A stretch of 64,000 bases of DNA from the NCBI GenBank assembly GCA_016584495.1, contig WAID01000006.1, positions 2,418,001 to 2,482,000 on the forward strand, written 5' to 3'. Source of the stretch: Celoporthe dispersa. Taxonomy: Eukaryota; Ascomycota; Sordariomycetes; Diaporthales; Cryphonectriaceae. Positions 37,092-49,222 of the stretch are shown here, piece after piece. Position 1 is the stretch's first letter; the number at the start of each line of letters is the position of its first letter. A program made the translations under genes and the position numbers. The notes beneath the pieces are model-generated. The model was not told the origin of the DNA. It searched no databases and saw only the letters and a program-made list of their open reading frames with translations.

Positions 37092-38316
37092 CTTGAGAAA
37101 TGGTGGTTGAATTTGGTGGGTTTTTTTTGGATATTTTTTCTCCTTCCTTCAAGCGCAGCGCGCCACGTGTAGCAGCTGAATGGGTGTGAGCAGATGAAGG
37201 TTAAAGCAGCGGGTTGCAGGATTCAAGGTTCGAAAATGTCCTGGATTTCCCAAAGAAGACGATTCAGTGTGGTGGAGTCAATGGAGGGAGGGGGGGGCCA
37301 AACCCGTTGGTCCTCCAAGTCGCTCTGCACAGCTCACTGCATATCAAGATCCGATAAATGTCGCCTTTCTTCTATTGTTTTCAGCGTGTTTCGCGTCTTT
37401 GCCTCGGTCTTGCTGAGGTTCCAAATGAAAATTATCACCGAGCAGGGTGGAACAGAAGCGTGCTTTCCCCATCGCGAACCTGGAGTGACGTAATCGCAGG
37501 GAGAGAAGTCAAGCAAGACGCCTGAAGGTAGCCTGTAGTTGTTAGCCCACAGCTGTATTTAGTGGAGTTTAGCAGAGAGGGTCCACCAAGAGCACATACA
37601 TGGTCCTCTGCCCGGCAAGACCCGTTCATTCACTGGAATCTCTCTCCCGGTTTTTTTGTTTCGCACCTGGCAAGCACATATCGCTGCGAGCCTGCACCTG
37701 GTTGTTATTTTTGAGTTAGGAATCGCTGTGATTCTTTCTAAATCCGTTTGTGATTTAAACAAGTACTCGTCGTTATATAATGCTTCCAGTAACGCCCTTG
37801 AGGTCCTCCAGGCAGTGTCAAGATGAAGGTTGAGACTGTATACTCCTGAGCCGTGAACCGCGCAAGACGATCTCATGGCTTCAGATCAAAGAAACGCGGA
37901 GGATACCCAAGTCCATTGTATCGCTTTGCTTCGAAGTTTTAAAAGACCATAGGACATTTCCCCTCCTCCGCCTCACGCCATCTGCGATGCTATGGCGACA
38001 TGCATGAGCCCGCATAGCCCAGAGACACGTCCTCACGTATCCAGTCGAGCTAAGGCCCACGCCGCCTACTTATCTCTGCATCTATACCTTTCAGCACAGA
38101 TCAGCAGGAGGCATAGGAGGCTGTTGATTGGAGATAATCCAGATCTGCTGGGTGGTGAGGCGATATGTGGATGCTGTGGCGATATACACGACCTGGACCA
38201 GGGTGGATATAATATAATATTGGCTACAAAATATCTGCTCGAGATGAGGCACATGTCACGAGAGTTAGGAATCTCGGTATCTAAACACACACATACACAT
38301 ACATACCCAACTTGCC
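37092..38316. promoter_or_regulatory. Divergent promoter region between monooxygenase and permease
   Basis: A 1225-bp spacer between the start codons of two divergent genes. It holds T-rich sequence close to the monooxygenase start, an AT-rich GATATAATATAATATT stretch near 38207-38222 and CACATACA repeats just before the permease ATG. No supported ORF. Shared regulation is an inference from layout only; no specific operator was identified. Confidence 0.5.
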
Positions 38317-39965
38317 ATGAGATCTGACGCTGACGGCTCTCCAGTGAAGAGGAGATGGTACCAATGGTACTCGTCCGAGGACAGCCCTGAGGAGAGGAAG
38401 CTGGTGTTCAAGCTAGATCTCCTCATCGTACCTTATGCCTTCGTCCTGTACTGGATCAAGTACATTGATCAGACCAATATCAGTGCGCTCTTATACACAC
38501 ACTCACAAGTCCAGCCCTCAACCTTCAGCCCGCCCGCCCTATACAGTAATCAGAGTCATAATGCTGACCTCAACCAGACAATGCCTACGCCTCGGGCATG
38601 TCAGCCGACCTCGACTTCACCGGCAACCAGCTCGTCCATTTTCAGACCATCTTCTACGTCGGCAACGTGGTCGGACTCATCCCCTTCACCTACCTCTTCC
38701 CCCGCGTGCCCATGCACATCCTCGTGCCCACCCTCGACCTGTGCTGGGGCATCTTCACCCTGCTGCAGTACCGCGCCCAGGGCTACGGTGAGATCATGGC
38801 CTACCGCTTCATGGTCTCCCTGTTCGAGGCCTCGTACTTCCCCGGTGTGCACTTCGTCCTCGGCTCCTGGTACCGCAGCGACGAGGTCGGCCGGCGCGGC
38901 GGCACCTTCTACGCAGGCCTGACGCTGGGCACCTTGACAGCGAGCCTGCTGCAGGCCGCCGCCACGACCTACCTCGACGGGCACGACGGCCTGCCCGGGT
39001 GGAGGTGGCTGTTCATCATCAACGCCATCATCACCCTGCCCGCCGCGCTGCTGGGCTTCTTCATCTGGCCCGGGACGCCCGCCAAGCCCAACCGGCTGGT
39101 CATCAAGCCGCACGAGCTGGACCTCGCGAGGGCCCGCCTGGAGCGCCAGGGCTCACGGGTCAAGAGCGCCCCGTTCTCGTGGGCGCTGCTGGCCCGCATC
39201 TTCAAGAGCTGGAGATTCTGGGTCCTGGTTTTGTGGGACACGCTCTTCTTCAACACGAGCGCCAACTCGGCGGCGTTCCTGCTCTGGATCAAGAGCCTCG
39301 ACCGGTACGACACCGCCACCATGAACAACCTCGCCGCCATCAGCCCTGCGCTGGGCATCTTCTTTGTCCTCCTCGTCAACTACGCTACCGACCTGTGGGT
39401 GTCTCGCCCCGTCGCCATCAGTACCGCCTCGGCCTTCAACTTCACGGCGCTGGTCATCCTCGCCATCTGGGACGTGCCCGAGGCGGCCAAGTGGTTTGCC
39501 TTCAGCGTCACGTACTCGGCGGTTGCGGTGTCCTCGGTGCTGTATGGCTGGGCGAATGCGATCCTGAAGGATAATATCGAGGAGCGCGCGCTGACGCTGA
39601 CGCTCATGACGGCCGTGGGCACGGCGACGAATGCGTTTGTGCCAAACCTGACATACCCGACTGTGGAAGCCCCGAGGTACCGGAGAGGTTATGTATATTC
39701 TGCTGTTATGGCTGTGTGTCTTGTCATCATGACCTGGACCATGTCTCTCCTATTTGGGGAAGATGGGTAAGTTGTTACCTTGCCTCAGAGGTATTGCTTG
39801 TATGATAGTGCTGACCTTATAACCAGAGACAGGAGACAGAAGCAAGTATCTGGTCCAGGAGAGGTGGAGGCTCTGCCTTCAGACTCGGACCTGACTAAGA
39901 CTAGAGAACATGTTGAGGTCAAGGGCAGCAGTGCTGATAGAGTTGAGGCCATACTAGTAGATTAA
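38317..39965 (+). CDS. MFS permease, DAL5 (anion:cation symporter) family
   Basis: A plasma-membrane transporter of the allantoate/nicotinate/pantothenate permease family. Exons 38317-38482, 38578-39766, 39827-39965; phases agree; 497 aa. The N-terminal cytosolic segment leads into the first helix with DLLIVPYAFVLYWIKYIDQTNI, joined across the intron to NNAYASGM, a DAL5-family hallmark. About twelve helices are visible, including FQTIFYVGNVVGLIPFTYLF, WRWLFIINAIITLPAALLGF (with WRWLF) and the C-terminal YVYSAVMAVCLVIMTWTM, then a hydrophilic tail of about 45 residues. The small last exon encodes only this tail. Substrates of the family are small carboxylates or vitamins; a substrate linked to the divergent monooxygenase is plausible but unproven. 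No frame break. Confidence 0.93.
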
Positions 39966-40515
39966 TTAATAGAGATAAGCTGGATCAGGACTTGTTGACA
40001 TGAGGCCTCTTGGACTGCCTGGGGTGATTCTGCATCTGGAGCGTCTCAGAATAGTCAAAGCTCCTGGCTATCATGTTTCTGTTGTGCAATAAGCAATCCG
40101 TTTTGATAACGTACTTAAGCTGTGGGCTTACCAGTAGTATCTACCGGATGAGAATGGCTGTAAATTGAAGTCAGAGCTCGCTCAAGTACCGCCTTGAAGA
40201 GACCTGCTGCCCCCTGTGCCCTGGATGTCCTTGAGTAATGATGTTGGAAACGGAGATTTAAGATGGATGGTTGTGCCAAGTGCTGCATTCTCAAATGTCT
40301 TCTTCAAGACCAGCCAACTATGGCACAGAGAACGCCTCACAGCCTTCCACAGCGTCATAGCCATAGCCATAACGCCAATTTTCCCTCTTTCAACAAAAAC
40401 CACCTGGTTCTTGGTTATGCACCATAGATCTATGAGCTGCACCGATGAATGCTCTCGCGGAGCACACATTTGTCTCTCCAGTCCTAGTGGCCCTCAGGCT
40501 CTTCATGCCAGCCCC
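39966..40515. other. Convergent intergenic spacer
   Basis: 550 bases between the 3' ends of the permease (+) and the Cys-rich membrane protein (-). No supported ORF; presumably both 3' UTRs. Confidence 0.6.
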
Positions 40516-41800
40516 TTAGGCAGGCAGTTCCGTCAGCTCGTACGCAGGAAGCTCACTCGGCCCAGTCCGTCCCCCGCCGTAGCAGCCATACTCCATGATC
40601 GCCTCCATCCGGCCCGGCGAAGCAGGCACGCCCGCCACCCCAGCCGCAGCCACGCTACTGCTGCTCTCGCCGTCCAGCTCCGATACCACAGACCAAGGGC
40701 GCGCGGCCTTGTTGACATTGTGGCTGTCCAGCTCCGAGACCGCTGACGGGTGCGGGCTGCCAAGCTGCGAGGCGGATTCGTTGCTGGGCTGCTGCACATC
40801 ACCGTCGACACCGATGCCGCCGTAGGCGAGATGCCGATGGTGTTCGGATCTCCTCCGTTGGGACTGCCGCCGTAGGGGGGCTGCTGGCTGATGGATGATT
40901 CGGGCGTCTTGCCCTTTTGGGCGGCGATCTGGGCCTTCCGGACACGACGGCGGCGTAGGACGAGGTAGAGGAGTCCTGCGAGGAGGGCGACACCGCCGAT
41001 GGAAGCGCTGACTGCGATGCCGATCGTGTCGCCGGTGGTAAGGTTGTCGGTGGACTGGCTGTTCGTGGTCAGGGGAGGTCGACGACGCCGTAGGGGTCCG
41101 AGTGCTTGAGGAGGATCGAGTCGTCAGGGAAGCACCGACGCCAGTAGCCGGCTTAGAGGTGGCAGTCGCGCTCGAGGAGGCCGTGGTCGACGGCGCAGTA
41201 GGGAAGAAGCCCGCGAAAAACTGGACGCTGAGGCCGGTAGCGCTGGGCAGCCAGGCTGTCTGGTTGATCTGTGAGTACTGGCTCAGGGTCATGCTGCGCT
41301 CGGCGGTGGCAGTGGGGCAGTAGCACGGGTCAGGTTTGACAATGGTCCCTGGGTGGCCCTTTTGGTCACAGAGAACCCATTGGTTGCTGGTGCCATTGCA
41401 ATAGGACATTCCCAGCCATGGAGCATCTGATAGCAATGGCATTCTGTGTCAGCTGGATCACAATAGCGGAAGAGAGACAGAGAGAGAGGTGAATCTGGTG
41501 GGCCTCATCGCGATCAATCGCCTGTGCACTCTCACCTTTGTCCTTGAACTTGTCAGGGCAGACAGACGAGTTATACTCGGCATCAGTACAGCCAGCGACA
41601 TATGTTGTCAAGTACTGGAAGTTGAAGCAGACACCACTCAATAGGCAAGCATCCTGTGCCTGACAGCAGGAGATGGGACCATAGAAGGCATTGCCGCAAG
41701 GTATCATGGCTGGATCTGCCTCGTGGTCTGGACCACTATAGCAGGTGCCATTGGAAATGAATATGTTGGGCTGTTCAGCAGCCACCTGGGGTTTCGCCAT
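40516..41800 (-). CDS. Cys-rich single-pass surface protein with two compensating frameshifts
   Basis: Exons (minus) 41800-41536 and 41426-40516; about 391 aa. The ectodomain is cysteine-rich with conserved-looking blocks NGTCYSGPDHE, CGNAFYGPISCCQAQDACL, YVAGCTDAEY and YCNGTSNQWVLCDQ, then a Ser/Thr stalk, one membrane helix (IGIAVSASIGGVALLAGLLY) with an RRRRVRK stop-transfer, and a Pro/Ser-rich cytosolic tail ending ELPAYELTELPA. The frame is broken twice: one extra base around 41072-41075 before the helix and one missing base around 40824-40833 after it, so the shifts cancel. A cleaved signal peptide is not evident after the ATG at 41800; an upstream exon could have been missed. Similar layouts occur in fungal wall-sensing or adhesion-type proteins, but no function is established. 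Rates as a fungal-specific family. Confidence 0.8.
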
Positions 41801-44013
41801 CTTGTGTTCATATGTAGGGGCGTGTTTTGCTCTCTCAAGAAATGGACACCTAGGATTGCTTGGGTTTGATGAGGGCTGGCCCAGCGTTGTCTTCACAGCG
41901 CGGTGTGATCGCGTTGTTGTTTTGTTGCTGTCAAGGTGTGTGGGTTTAAGTTGGGAAAGGCTCCATCAGAGAGGCGCGTGTGGGAAGGTGTCGAGTTGGG
42001 AGGTCAGGTGACAGTTGGAATGTCGAACTCGAGAAATAGAAAGATAGAGAAACAAAAGTCGAAGAGAGCGCCTCTAAGAACTTTGCCAACAGATCCTGAG
42101 GCTTGTTTCTGACATCGGTGCAGGGAGCTCGGTCACAATGATTGGGGACTGGTGTAGTGTGGTGATGAGCGCTTGCCCCCACACAGAGCAGTGTGAAGTT
42201 TGAGATTCACAAGGTCTGAGAAGCCTTTGAGAGTTGTTTCTCAGAATCTGCACAGAGCTCTCCCCTTTTGCAAAATGTCTCGGGCCGCTCACATGGATGT
42301 TTGCTGCCAGTGACAGGTCGCACCAACGCTCTCTGCCCTGCTTGGCTTGCCATTATCAAATGCAGAGGAGAAAGTGCATCAAATATCTAGAGTGCCGGAT
42401 GAAATCACAGATCTTGTACCGGGAGACGGTTACCTGTGTTTGGTAGTACCCTATGGGGGATCTTCCTCAGCCTGCTAGGCTATTGTCGTGTTCTGGACCT
42501 GCAACTAGATGCCCAAGCAAGGCAGTAGATACAGGACCTGGTACCAACTGGTGATATTAAAGGAAATAAATGGGCTCCCACTGACTTCGAGCAAGCACCC
42601 GGGTGCCTAGTCATCCCAGTCTTTCCTGCAGTTTTCTGCAGTTCGTAGCCCCCTGATTGCTCCGAGTATTTCAAGACATAACGTCAACCTCAGGCCAAGA
42701 TCTCTCACTACTGGCCAAGTCTTCCTTACACTTGTATATCCGCCAGGTAAAGCCCAGCCCCGGTGCTGTTGGGGGAAAGCGGTAGGTGTAAGGAGGTTCA
42801 GAGTCTCAGGGCCACTGGTGATGACTAGGTGTAGAGCTGGCACGATCGAAATCGGGCGAGAGGCTGTCGTCTCTGGTACGTAGACATCGCAGTTGACGTG
42901 TTCACCAGATCACCTCTTTATCCTTGAAATAAATTTGGTACATACAGGAGACAGTTGAGCCAGCCACCTTACTGTGGTGCCGGGAGCTCCAATCACAAGA
43001 CCACGCGCGGGCACACGTCAGATATGCAAGAGCCATCATGTCACCAGCGAGGTCGGACTTGAAACATAGATGACATGACAATAACTATTGACCGTCGAGC
43101 TGGAAACCAAGAGCACAATAATCCCCCTCGATGCAACCCCCACCTTCCTCACCGCTAAGGACACCATAGAGAGGGAATCCAAGAAAAACCTCCCTCAATC
43201 CTCGCCGCTCGTCACTGATCCCTTTTTTGTGTATTTGATATGGTCATTCATCAGATGCGATAAGAGAGTTGAAACAGAGACCCCCTCGGATTTCTTTGGG
43301 AAAAAGGAAAATGATGTGATGCGTTGGAGTCGGCAAGGTCGATACTCAGGAGAAAATATTGTCGCTGTTGCTTGTTTTGTTGTAGTCGAGATGAGAGAAG
43401 GAAAAGAGGGTGTAAGGTCGGCGGTTGTGCTTTGTCGTTTTGAGAGAAATGCAACAACTGTGGCGCGGTCGAGTGCAGTAGATAAGCAGAGACGATTAAG
43501 CTAACTGGAGAGTGATATATGAACCAAACCTGGGAATGTAACAAGCCGCGCCGTGAGAACCCCCCCCCATCACGAACACGCATTACACTGGAAACCCGCC
43601 TAAAAAGGAAAAAAAAAGAAAAAACCCCACGAGCACCGAGTGCGAAATCACAAAACAAGCCTAGCCATAGGAAACTGTAGTAACAATGAGGAGAGAGCTC
43701 CGAGAGCTCGATATTTGCTCTGCATCCGTGATGTGTTTTGGGTTCGCTGCAGGAAGCAACTAATTGGTGCGAGCCACATGACTCCCCGTCTCACCTCGCG
43801 ATGCGTATCCACGTAGGACCCAAGCAGCGAGGTGGAATGCGGGGAGATCAAGTAAGAATACAGAAATTTTTGGGTATCGACAAAAAATGTTTGCTGTCTT
43901 TGTGCCGAGGGCCGGCGTATATCCCTTGAATAAAGCCGTGGACCTCGTTTTTTCTCTTTCTTTTAGGGATTGGAACCTGGTGAGTTGTTCGGCCTGGTGG
44001 AATCGGGAAACAC
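41801..44013. other. 2.2-kb intergenic stretch, no gene seen
   Basis: Promoter of the Cys-rich protein gene on the left, then unique sequence, then the 3' flank of the SOM1-like gene. ORFs up to about 190 codons run through but are random in composition; the one at 43760-44335 is the out-of-frame extension of the SOM1-like tail. Confidence 0.5.
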
Positions 44014-46770
44014 CTAGGTCTCGATCCCCTCGGTGTCCATGAAGGCCCCAGTTGAGGGAAAAGTCGAATCCACCGTCACCACCTTCGTTGTCATGGAGGA
44101 ACGAGTCAAAGTCGAAATCGTTCAAGACATCAGTGGTGGCTAGTGGATTGGCAAATTCCAAGCCAAAATCGCCCTGCAGGAGGTCATTTGTGAGTAATCT
44201 GGATGGCGAGGGCTGAGAGCTGGGAGGAATACTGACCATGTTCTCCATGTTGAAGTTCTGATTCGGGTCAGGCTGCGGGACCATTGTGGCAGGGGCCTGC
44301 TGAGGCACTGGGGCAGGAGCCTGGCCGTTGGACATCGCCTGGTTGGGGCCGGCACCCTGACCTGGTCTGCTGAGGTTCTGCTGCGGGTTGACCGGCGTGA
44401 TAGGTGTCGCAGGCGTGGGCGCCTCGGTTTCTGTGGTAGGTTCGGCGGCAGGCGTGGCTCCAGCAGCGGCGTTGAGGTTGGCGTTGGACTTCTTCTGATT
44501 CGCAGCGCGCTTTGTTTAGAGTAACGTTATTATACATTGACGGGCACGCAGAAGGGGGCACATTTTCGATCTCACCTTGTCCTTCGCACTCTTTGTCTCC
44601 TTCTTCTTGGGCGCTGGCTTGTTCGACTGGGATGGGGTGGGCGGTGCAGCAGTGCTGACCTGTGGCGACGAGGTGTTCCGTGCATTGGCAGCAGCTGCGG
44701 CCGCAGCAGGCTGAGCAGGCGGCGGCATAGCGTTCGGCTGGCGCGGCGTGCCCTGGACCTGCTGGGGGGTCTGGCCCTGGGGCACCATCTGGTTACCATT
44801 GGGGCCCGCGGGGCCGTTCTGCTGCTGCTGCCACTGCATCTGTTGACCAGGCGGGCCGGCTATCTGTCCCTGCTGACGAGCCGCCATCATCTGCTGCTGG
44901 GCGGGATTCATCGGCCCGTTGAACGGCGGCTGGGGGTGTGAGCTGGGGGGCGCATGCCGTTCATCTGGGGCCCACCAGGTATGTTGCCAGCAGCGCCCAT
45001 TCCATTCATGTTGGAGAAATGAGGCGCCTGGGCGGGATCCATCTGGTTGCCCATGAACATGGCGTTGGGTGAGCCGCGAGACTGCGCGCCCTCGGCCATC
45101 GGAGAGCCCATAGCAGCTGGATTCATCTGCTGGGGCCCGCGCTTCATGTCAGTGGGATTTGGCGACGCTCCGGGCCGCGCGCCCTGGGGCGAGGTGCCCT
45201 GGAAGGGCGCAGCAGCGCCAGGCGGACCGCCAGGCCCACCGGGACCAGCAGGGCCTTCCCGAGGCATTTGAATGCTGTTCCCGCCGTCCTGTTCCTGGCG
45301 GGCCATCATGAGCCTCTTCTTGTTCTGCTGCTCGAGAAGCATGAGCTGCATCTGATAGTCCTGGAGGGCATGGTTACTACCACCAGGCTGCTGGCCAGCG
45401 GCCGGACCGGCACCGGGTCTTATCCCCCCGGGTCCACCCATGCCGTCAGCGTTGTAGAAGGTGTTGATGGCGGCAGCGCCTTCGGGTCCTTGGGCAACCA
45501 TGGGGGAACCTTGGCCTGGGGGACCGTTGGCATTGGGCATGGCGCCATTTTTGGGCATCTGCTGGCTCTGCTGCTGCTGCAGGTTCTGAGCGTAAGTTTG
45601 AATGGTCTTCTGTTGAACAGCAGGGGACTGGTTTTGGAATGTGGCAAACTGTTCTGGTTTCAGTGATGCTGGGTCTATGCCATTGAAGAGGAGGAGCTGC
45701 TTGGACTGTTGCTGAGAGCTTGAAGGGTCGGATCCTACCTGCTGGCCTGGCATTCCTTGCCCTGCGGGGCCTGGTCTTCCGTTGGGCATCATCCCCGGCT
45801 GGGCAGGATTAAAGGGAGCACCAGCATCAAGGCGGGGCCGCTTGGAGGGGGACGGAGCATTCTCAGCGGATCCTGGAGACGACTGACGCGCGCGGTTACC
45901 GTCCATGTCCGAGGGATCTCGCTGCATTTGGCCTTGCTTCTGTTGTTGGAGCATTTGGATCATCTGTGGGCTGCAGGCGCTACGGTGTCAGAAGAGTCCT
46001 CGAGCTGTCAACGCGCCACGGGCGATGCTTACTTATTCTGGTTGTTAGCCATGGCTCGCTGAGCCATGCTGTTGGGCTGCTTCATAGCCATGTTCATGCC
46101 GCCGTTCTGCATGCGCATCATCTGGAGCTGTTGCTGCTGTGCAGGCGTCATGTCTGGCCGCATGTTGCGTAGCATTTCTTGTTGCTGGTTCTGTCGGAGA
46201 CGGGACTGATTCTGCGCGACAGATTAGCCACCGACCCAGCATCCTGCGACTGCGAACATGGCGGACGGAGCGAAGCACAGTACATACCTGAGTATGGTTC
46301 ATATAAGAGTTGACCTGGACATTGGCGCTCTTGCCCTTTTGAGCATTGAACATATCCCAGAACAGGCAGAACCACTCGTACAAGAAAGGGTTGTCTAAAC
46401 TTGGGTTGGGGATGGAAGGCTGCGGCAAGCCCTCAGGGCCTTTGGTATCGATGTTGTCCTTATTATCGACATCCATGGAATCGCCGGCACCACTGACGAT
46501 CAGGTTTCCGTTCTCGTCGCGACGGGCATTTGGTCCGTCCTGAACCTTAATCTGAGGATCAGATCTCAGCAGTGCGCGCGCGCACTCGAACATCTCGTTG
46601 CGCAAGAAGTATTCGTAGATATAGGTGTTCAACAGATTCTTGTTGGCCTCGCTAGGTTGCTGAGGACGGGGCCCGGCAGGAGGAGCGACGCCGCCGTTGG
46701 CCATCATGGGCATACCAGCGCCAACCGGAGGCACGGGGATCATGGGCATGTTGGCCATGTTGACGTTCAT
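44014..46770 (-). CDS. SOM1: SOM1/FLO8-like LisH transcriptional regulator, two frameshifts
   Basis: Nuclear regulator expected to act downstream of cAMP/PKA in morphogenesis. Exons (minus): 46770-46288, 46211-46033, 45970-44576, 44509-44237, 44173-44014; about 829 aa with the frame kept. A LisH dimerisation motif lies at residues 44-70 (NKNLLNTYIYEYFLRNEMFE), followed by a conserved YEWFCLFWDMFNA block (single-stranded-DNA-binding/LUFS-type region). The rest is Gln/Pro/Gly/Met-rich activation-type sequence, a basic KPAPKKKETKSAKDK patch and an acidic DFDFDSFLHD end. Two breaks occur: a missing C at 44945-44950 (after NGMRPP) and an extra base at 44056-44062 near the end; repairing the second leads to the compact ending FMDTEGIET. 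The last intron (44174-44236) is 63 nt and in frame, so it could be retained. Confidence 0.91.
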
Positions 46771-49183
46771 GATATCGACGAGTGCTTCTGCGGGTGCAGA
46801 GCGAGTCTGCCGCAGCGGAAGAGACGGCGGGAGTCAGCGGTCAGCAGCGCCGGAATGGAAGTGGTGAAGTATGCCTCGATCTTAGCAGACAGGCTCGTCT
46901 GCGCTGACTCCGAGGTCGCGGAGACGCGGTGTCTGGAGCGATTGGCGGATGGGCGGTGTTGGCAACGGTGATTGAGCCAGCTCTTCGGAGGTTCGTCGGT
47001 GGTGCTGCAGGAGCGCGTACGAACAACGAGATGTGGTGACGGCACCTAGGGGGCGAGACAAAAGTTTTGCTGATGTCTGGTGATGACGGGCGGAGTAGTG
47101 GGAGGCGATGGACAAGATTGGTAAGAGAGTAGGTGATCAGGCTGGGGATGGAGGCCTGAGACGCGTGGTCGGGTCAGAACTCGAAGGTAACGACCAGCGA
47201 GAGATCGACTACGTGTGCCTGGGTCCGGGGAGAAACGGGACGCGATGTATTGATACCGACTCAGAGGCCCAGCATGGGTTGAAGAGGTCCGATGAGATTG
47301 TCGAAGTGGACACTGGCGGAGGAGGAAATGTCGGTTTGGGGTGGGTGATGGGATTTGACTTGGGTCAGGTAAGGTTCAGGTTAGGCTAGGTGGCCGGGCG
47401 AATAAAGCGGAGGGCGCAGGCCACACACTCCGGTGGATGGTTGAGAGGAGCCCAGGTTGGGGTGCAGCGCAGCAGCAGTGCTGTGCAGTGAGCGAGGGCA
47501 CTGGGTTTAGGGCCCTGGGCGCTGGGTGCAGGTGCTGTTAGGTGCGAATCCAGTTGGGCGCCGCAGAACCGATCCGAGTTGGGTTGGAGGCGGGCGGGTG
47601 AGCAAGGCCTGCCAACAGCACAGCGCAGAGCAGGCAGTGCGAGTGCGGTACAGCGCCCGTGTGGAGCAGAGCCCCCAGGTCTCTTGGCCGGGGTTGGCGC
47701 GCAGAGCAGAGCAGATGCTGCAGTCGCGTTCTTGTCGCAGGCTCTGACGCCAGTCGCAATTGATTTACACCAGAAAAGAACAGCTGGTCCGCGATGCTCC
47801 TGCGTCGACGTGAGAGAGCATTCCGCAGGTGGATCTGGAAGAAGGGGGGAGGTTTAAAAAAAAAAAAAGGAGGAAAAGTGAGGTGAAAGCTGTGGTTCGG
47901 GTAAGGCAAGGAAGACAAGGTAGTAGTAGAAGAGACGAGAAAGTGGGAGAGAAGATCTTGGGGCCCTCTAGCTTCGAAGGTGGGTGGGAGGCCACGAGGG
48001 GTCCTGTCATTGAGCCATGGCCCATGGGTGATATGAGTCGTTGCCTGAGGCATCAGCGCCGAGATTGGGGTCGCTCTCTGATTGGATGCCCTGAGCTGCC
48101 CACGTTTCATGACCCTTCTGAAAGCTCCCGTCTTAACTGCCCTTACCCCAAGTACACACGTCCAACCTCACCCAACCTCGCCCGACAAAAGTACTAACCG
48201 CTTGTCTATGCTGTCATCATTTTCCCTCCCAACCGGAATCAAGTCAATAGATACTGCTCTAATGCCAGTGTACTCTGGTCATCACCGACCTCGATGCTCC
48301 CCGAGCAAGTATCTCCCTGCTCCTATCCTCTCTGAAGAGTATGAGAGGCGGCGCTGTCTCGGGTGAAAATGATAGGTATGAGGAACCTAAGAGGACTAGT
48401 CACACTTCTACAAGTTACTACTGCTAAGCATGATTAGGTTCACTGGTTCAGTCTCCACTGCGATAGCATGCCTCACTCATGCGGGATCCAGCCCAGCGTC
48501 TGTACTGGGAAGAAGCGGTTTCCTGACAGATGACCATCTGGCAATATTGACAAGCAAATCGGATTAAGGTCACATCGCATGATGAAAATTCTGATATGAT
48601 AGAGAAAAGGAGGCCTGTCAGAATTTTCAGGTAAACGCGAGCTGAGAAAATTGTGCCACATATGGCTTGGCGCCCTAAGTCGTAATACCTCACAAACTGA
48701 TGAGATGAAGTAGGTGGGGCAGACTACTTTCGGCCTGAAATCTCAGACAGCCTTGCATCATTAGTCCACAGCCCAACCGGATCTACCACTTTCTGGGGGC
48801 CGATGGAGCTCACGCCTGATGATCTCGGGCAAGAAGGCCTTCATCCAAGGCTGACTTCCAATGTCCTATCAAATCAAGAAGCCGGTCCTGCTCTCCCCCT
48901 CCCCCAAGGTTGCCTGATCTAGAAAATTGGTGAAGATTCTGACTGCAAGGCAACTTGGGTATCACGACCGTAACGACCGTAACACAAAAGATCACCTTGA
49001 CCGGCAGATGGTGGTGTGATCAAGCTCCGATCTACCATGGACCAGACGAGATCGCGCCAGGCAAGCAGCGTGATCTAGATGAGTCTGCTCGGTCGTGTCT
49101 GTCACCAGGCCCGATGACTCCAACGGTGGTGGCTAAACAGGTGATTCTCAGCTTGACCTTCATCTTTTTTTTTTCTTCTTCTC

Positions 49184-49222
<39 letters not shown>

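Noticed and set aside
43760..44013. Extension of the SOM1-like reading frame
   Set aside because: Random-looking tail that arises only because of the extra base at 44056-44062; the other frame gives a natural short ending.
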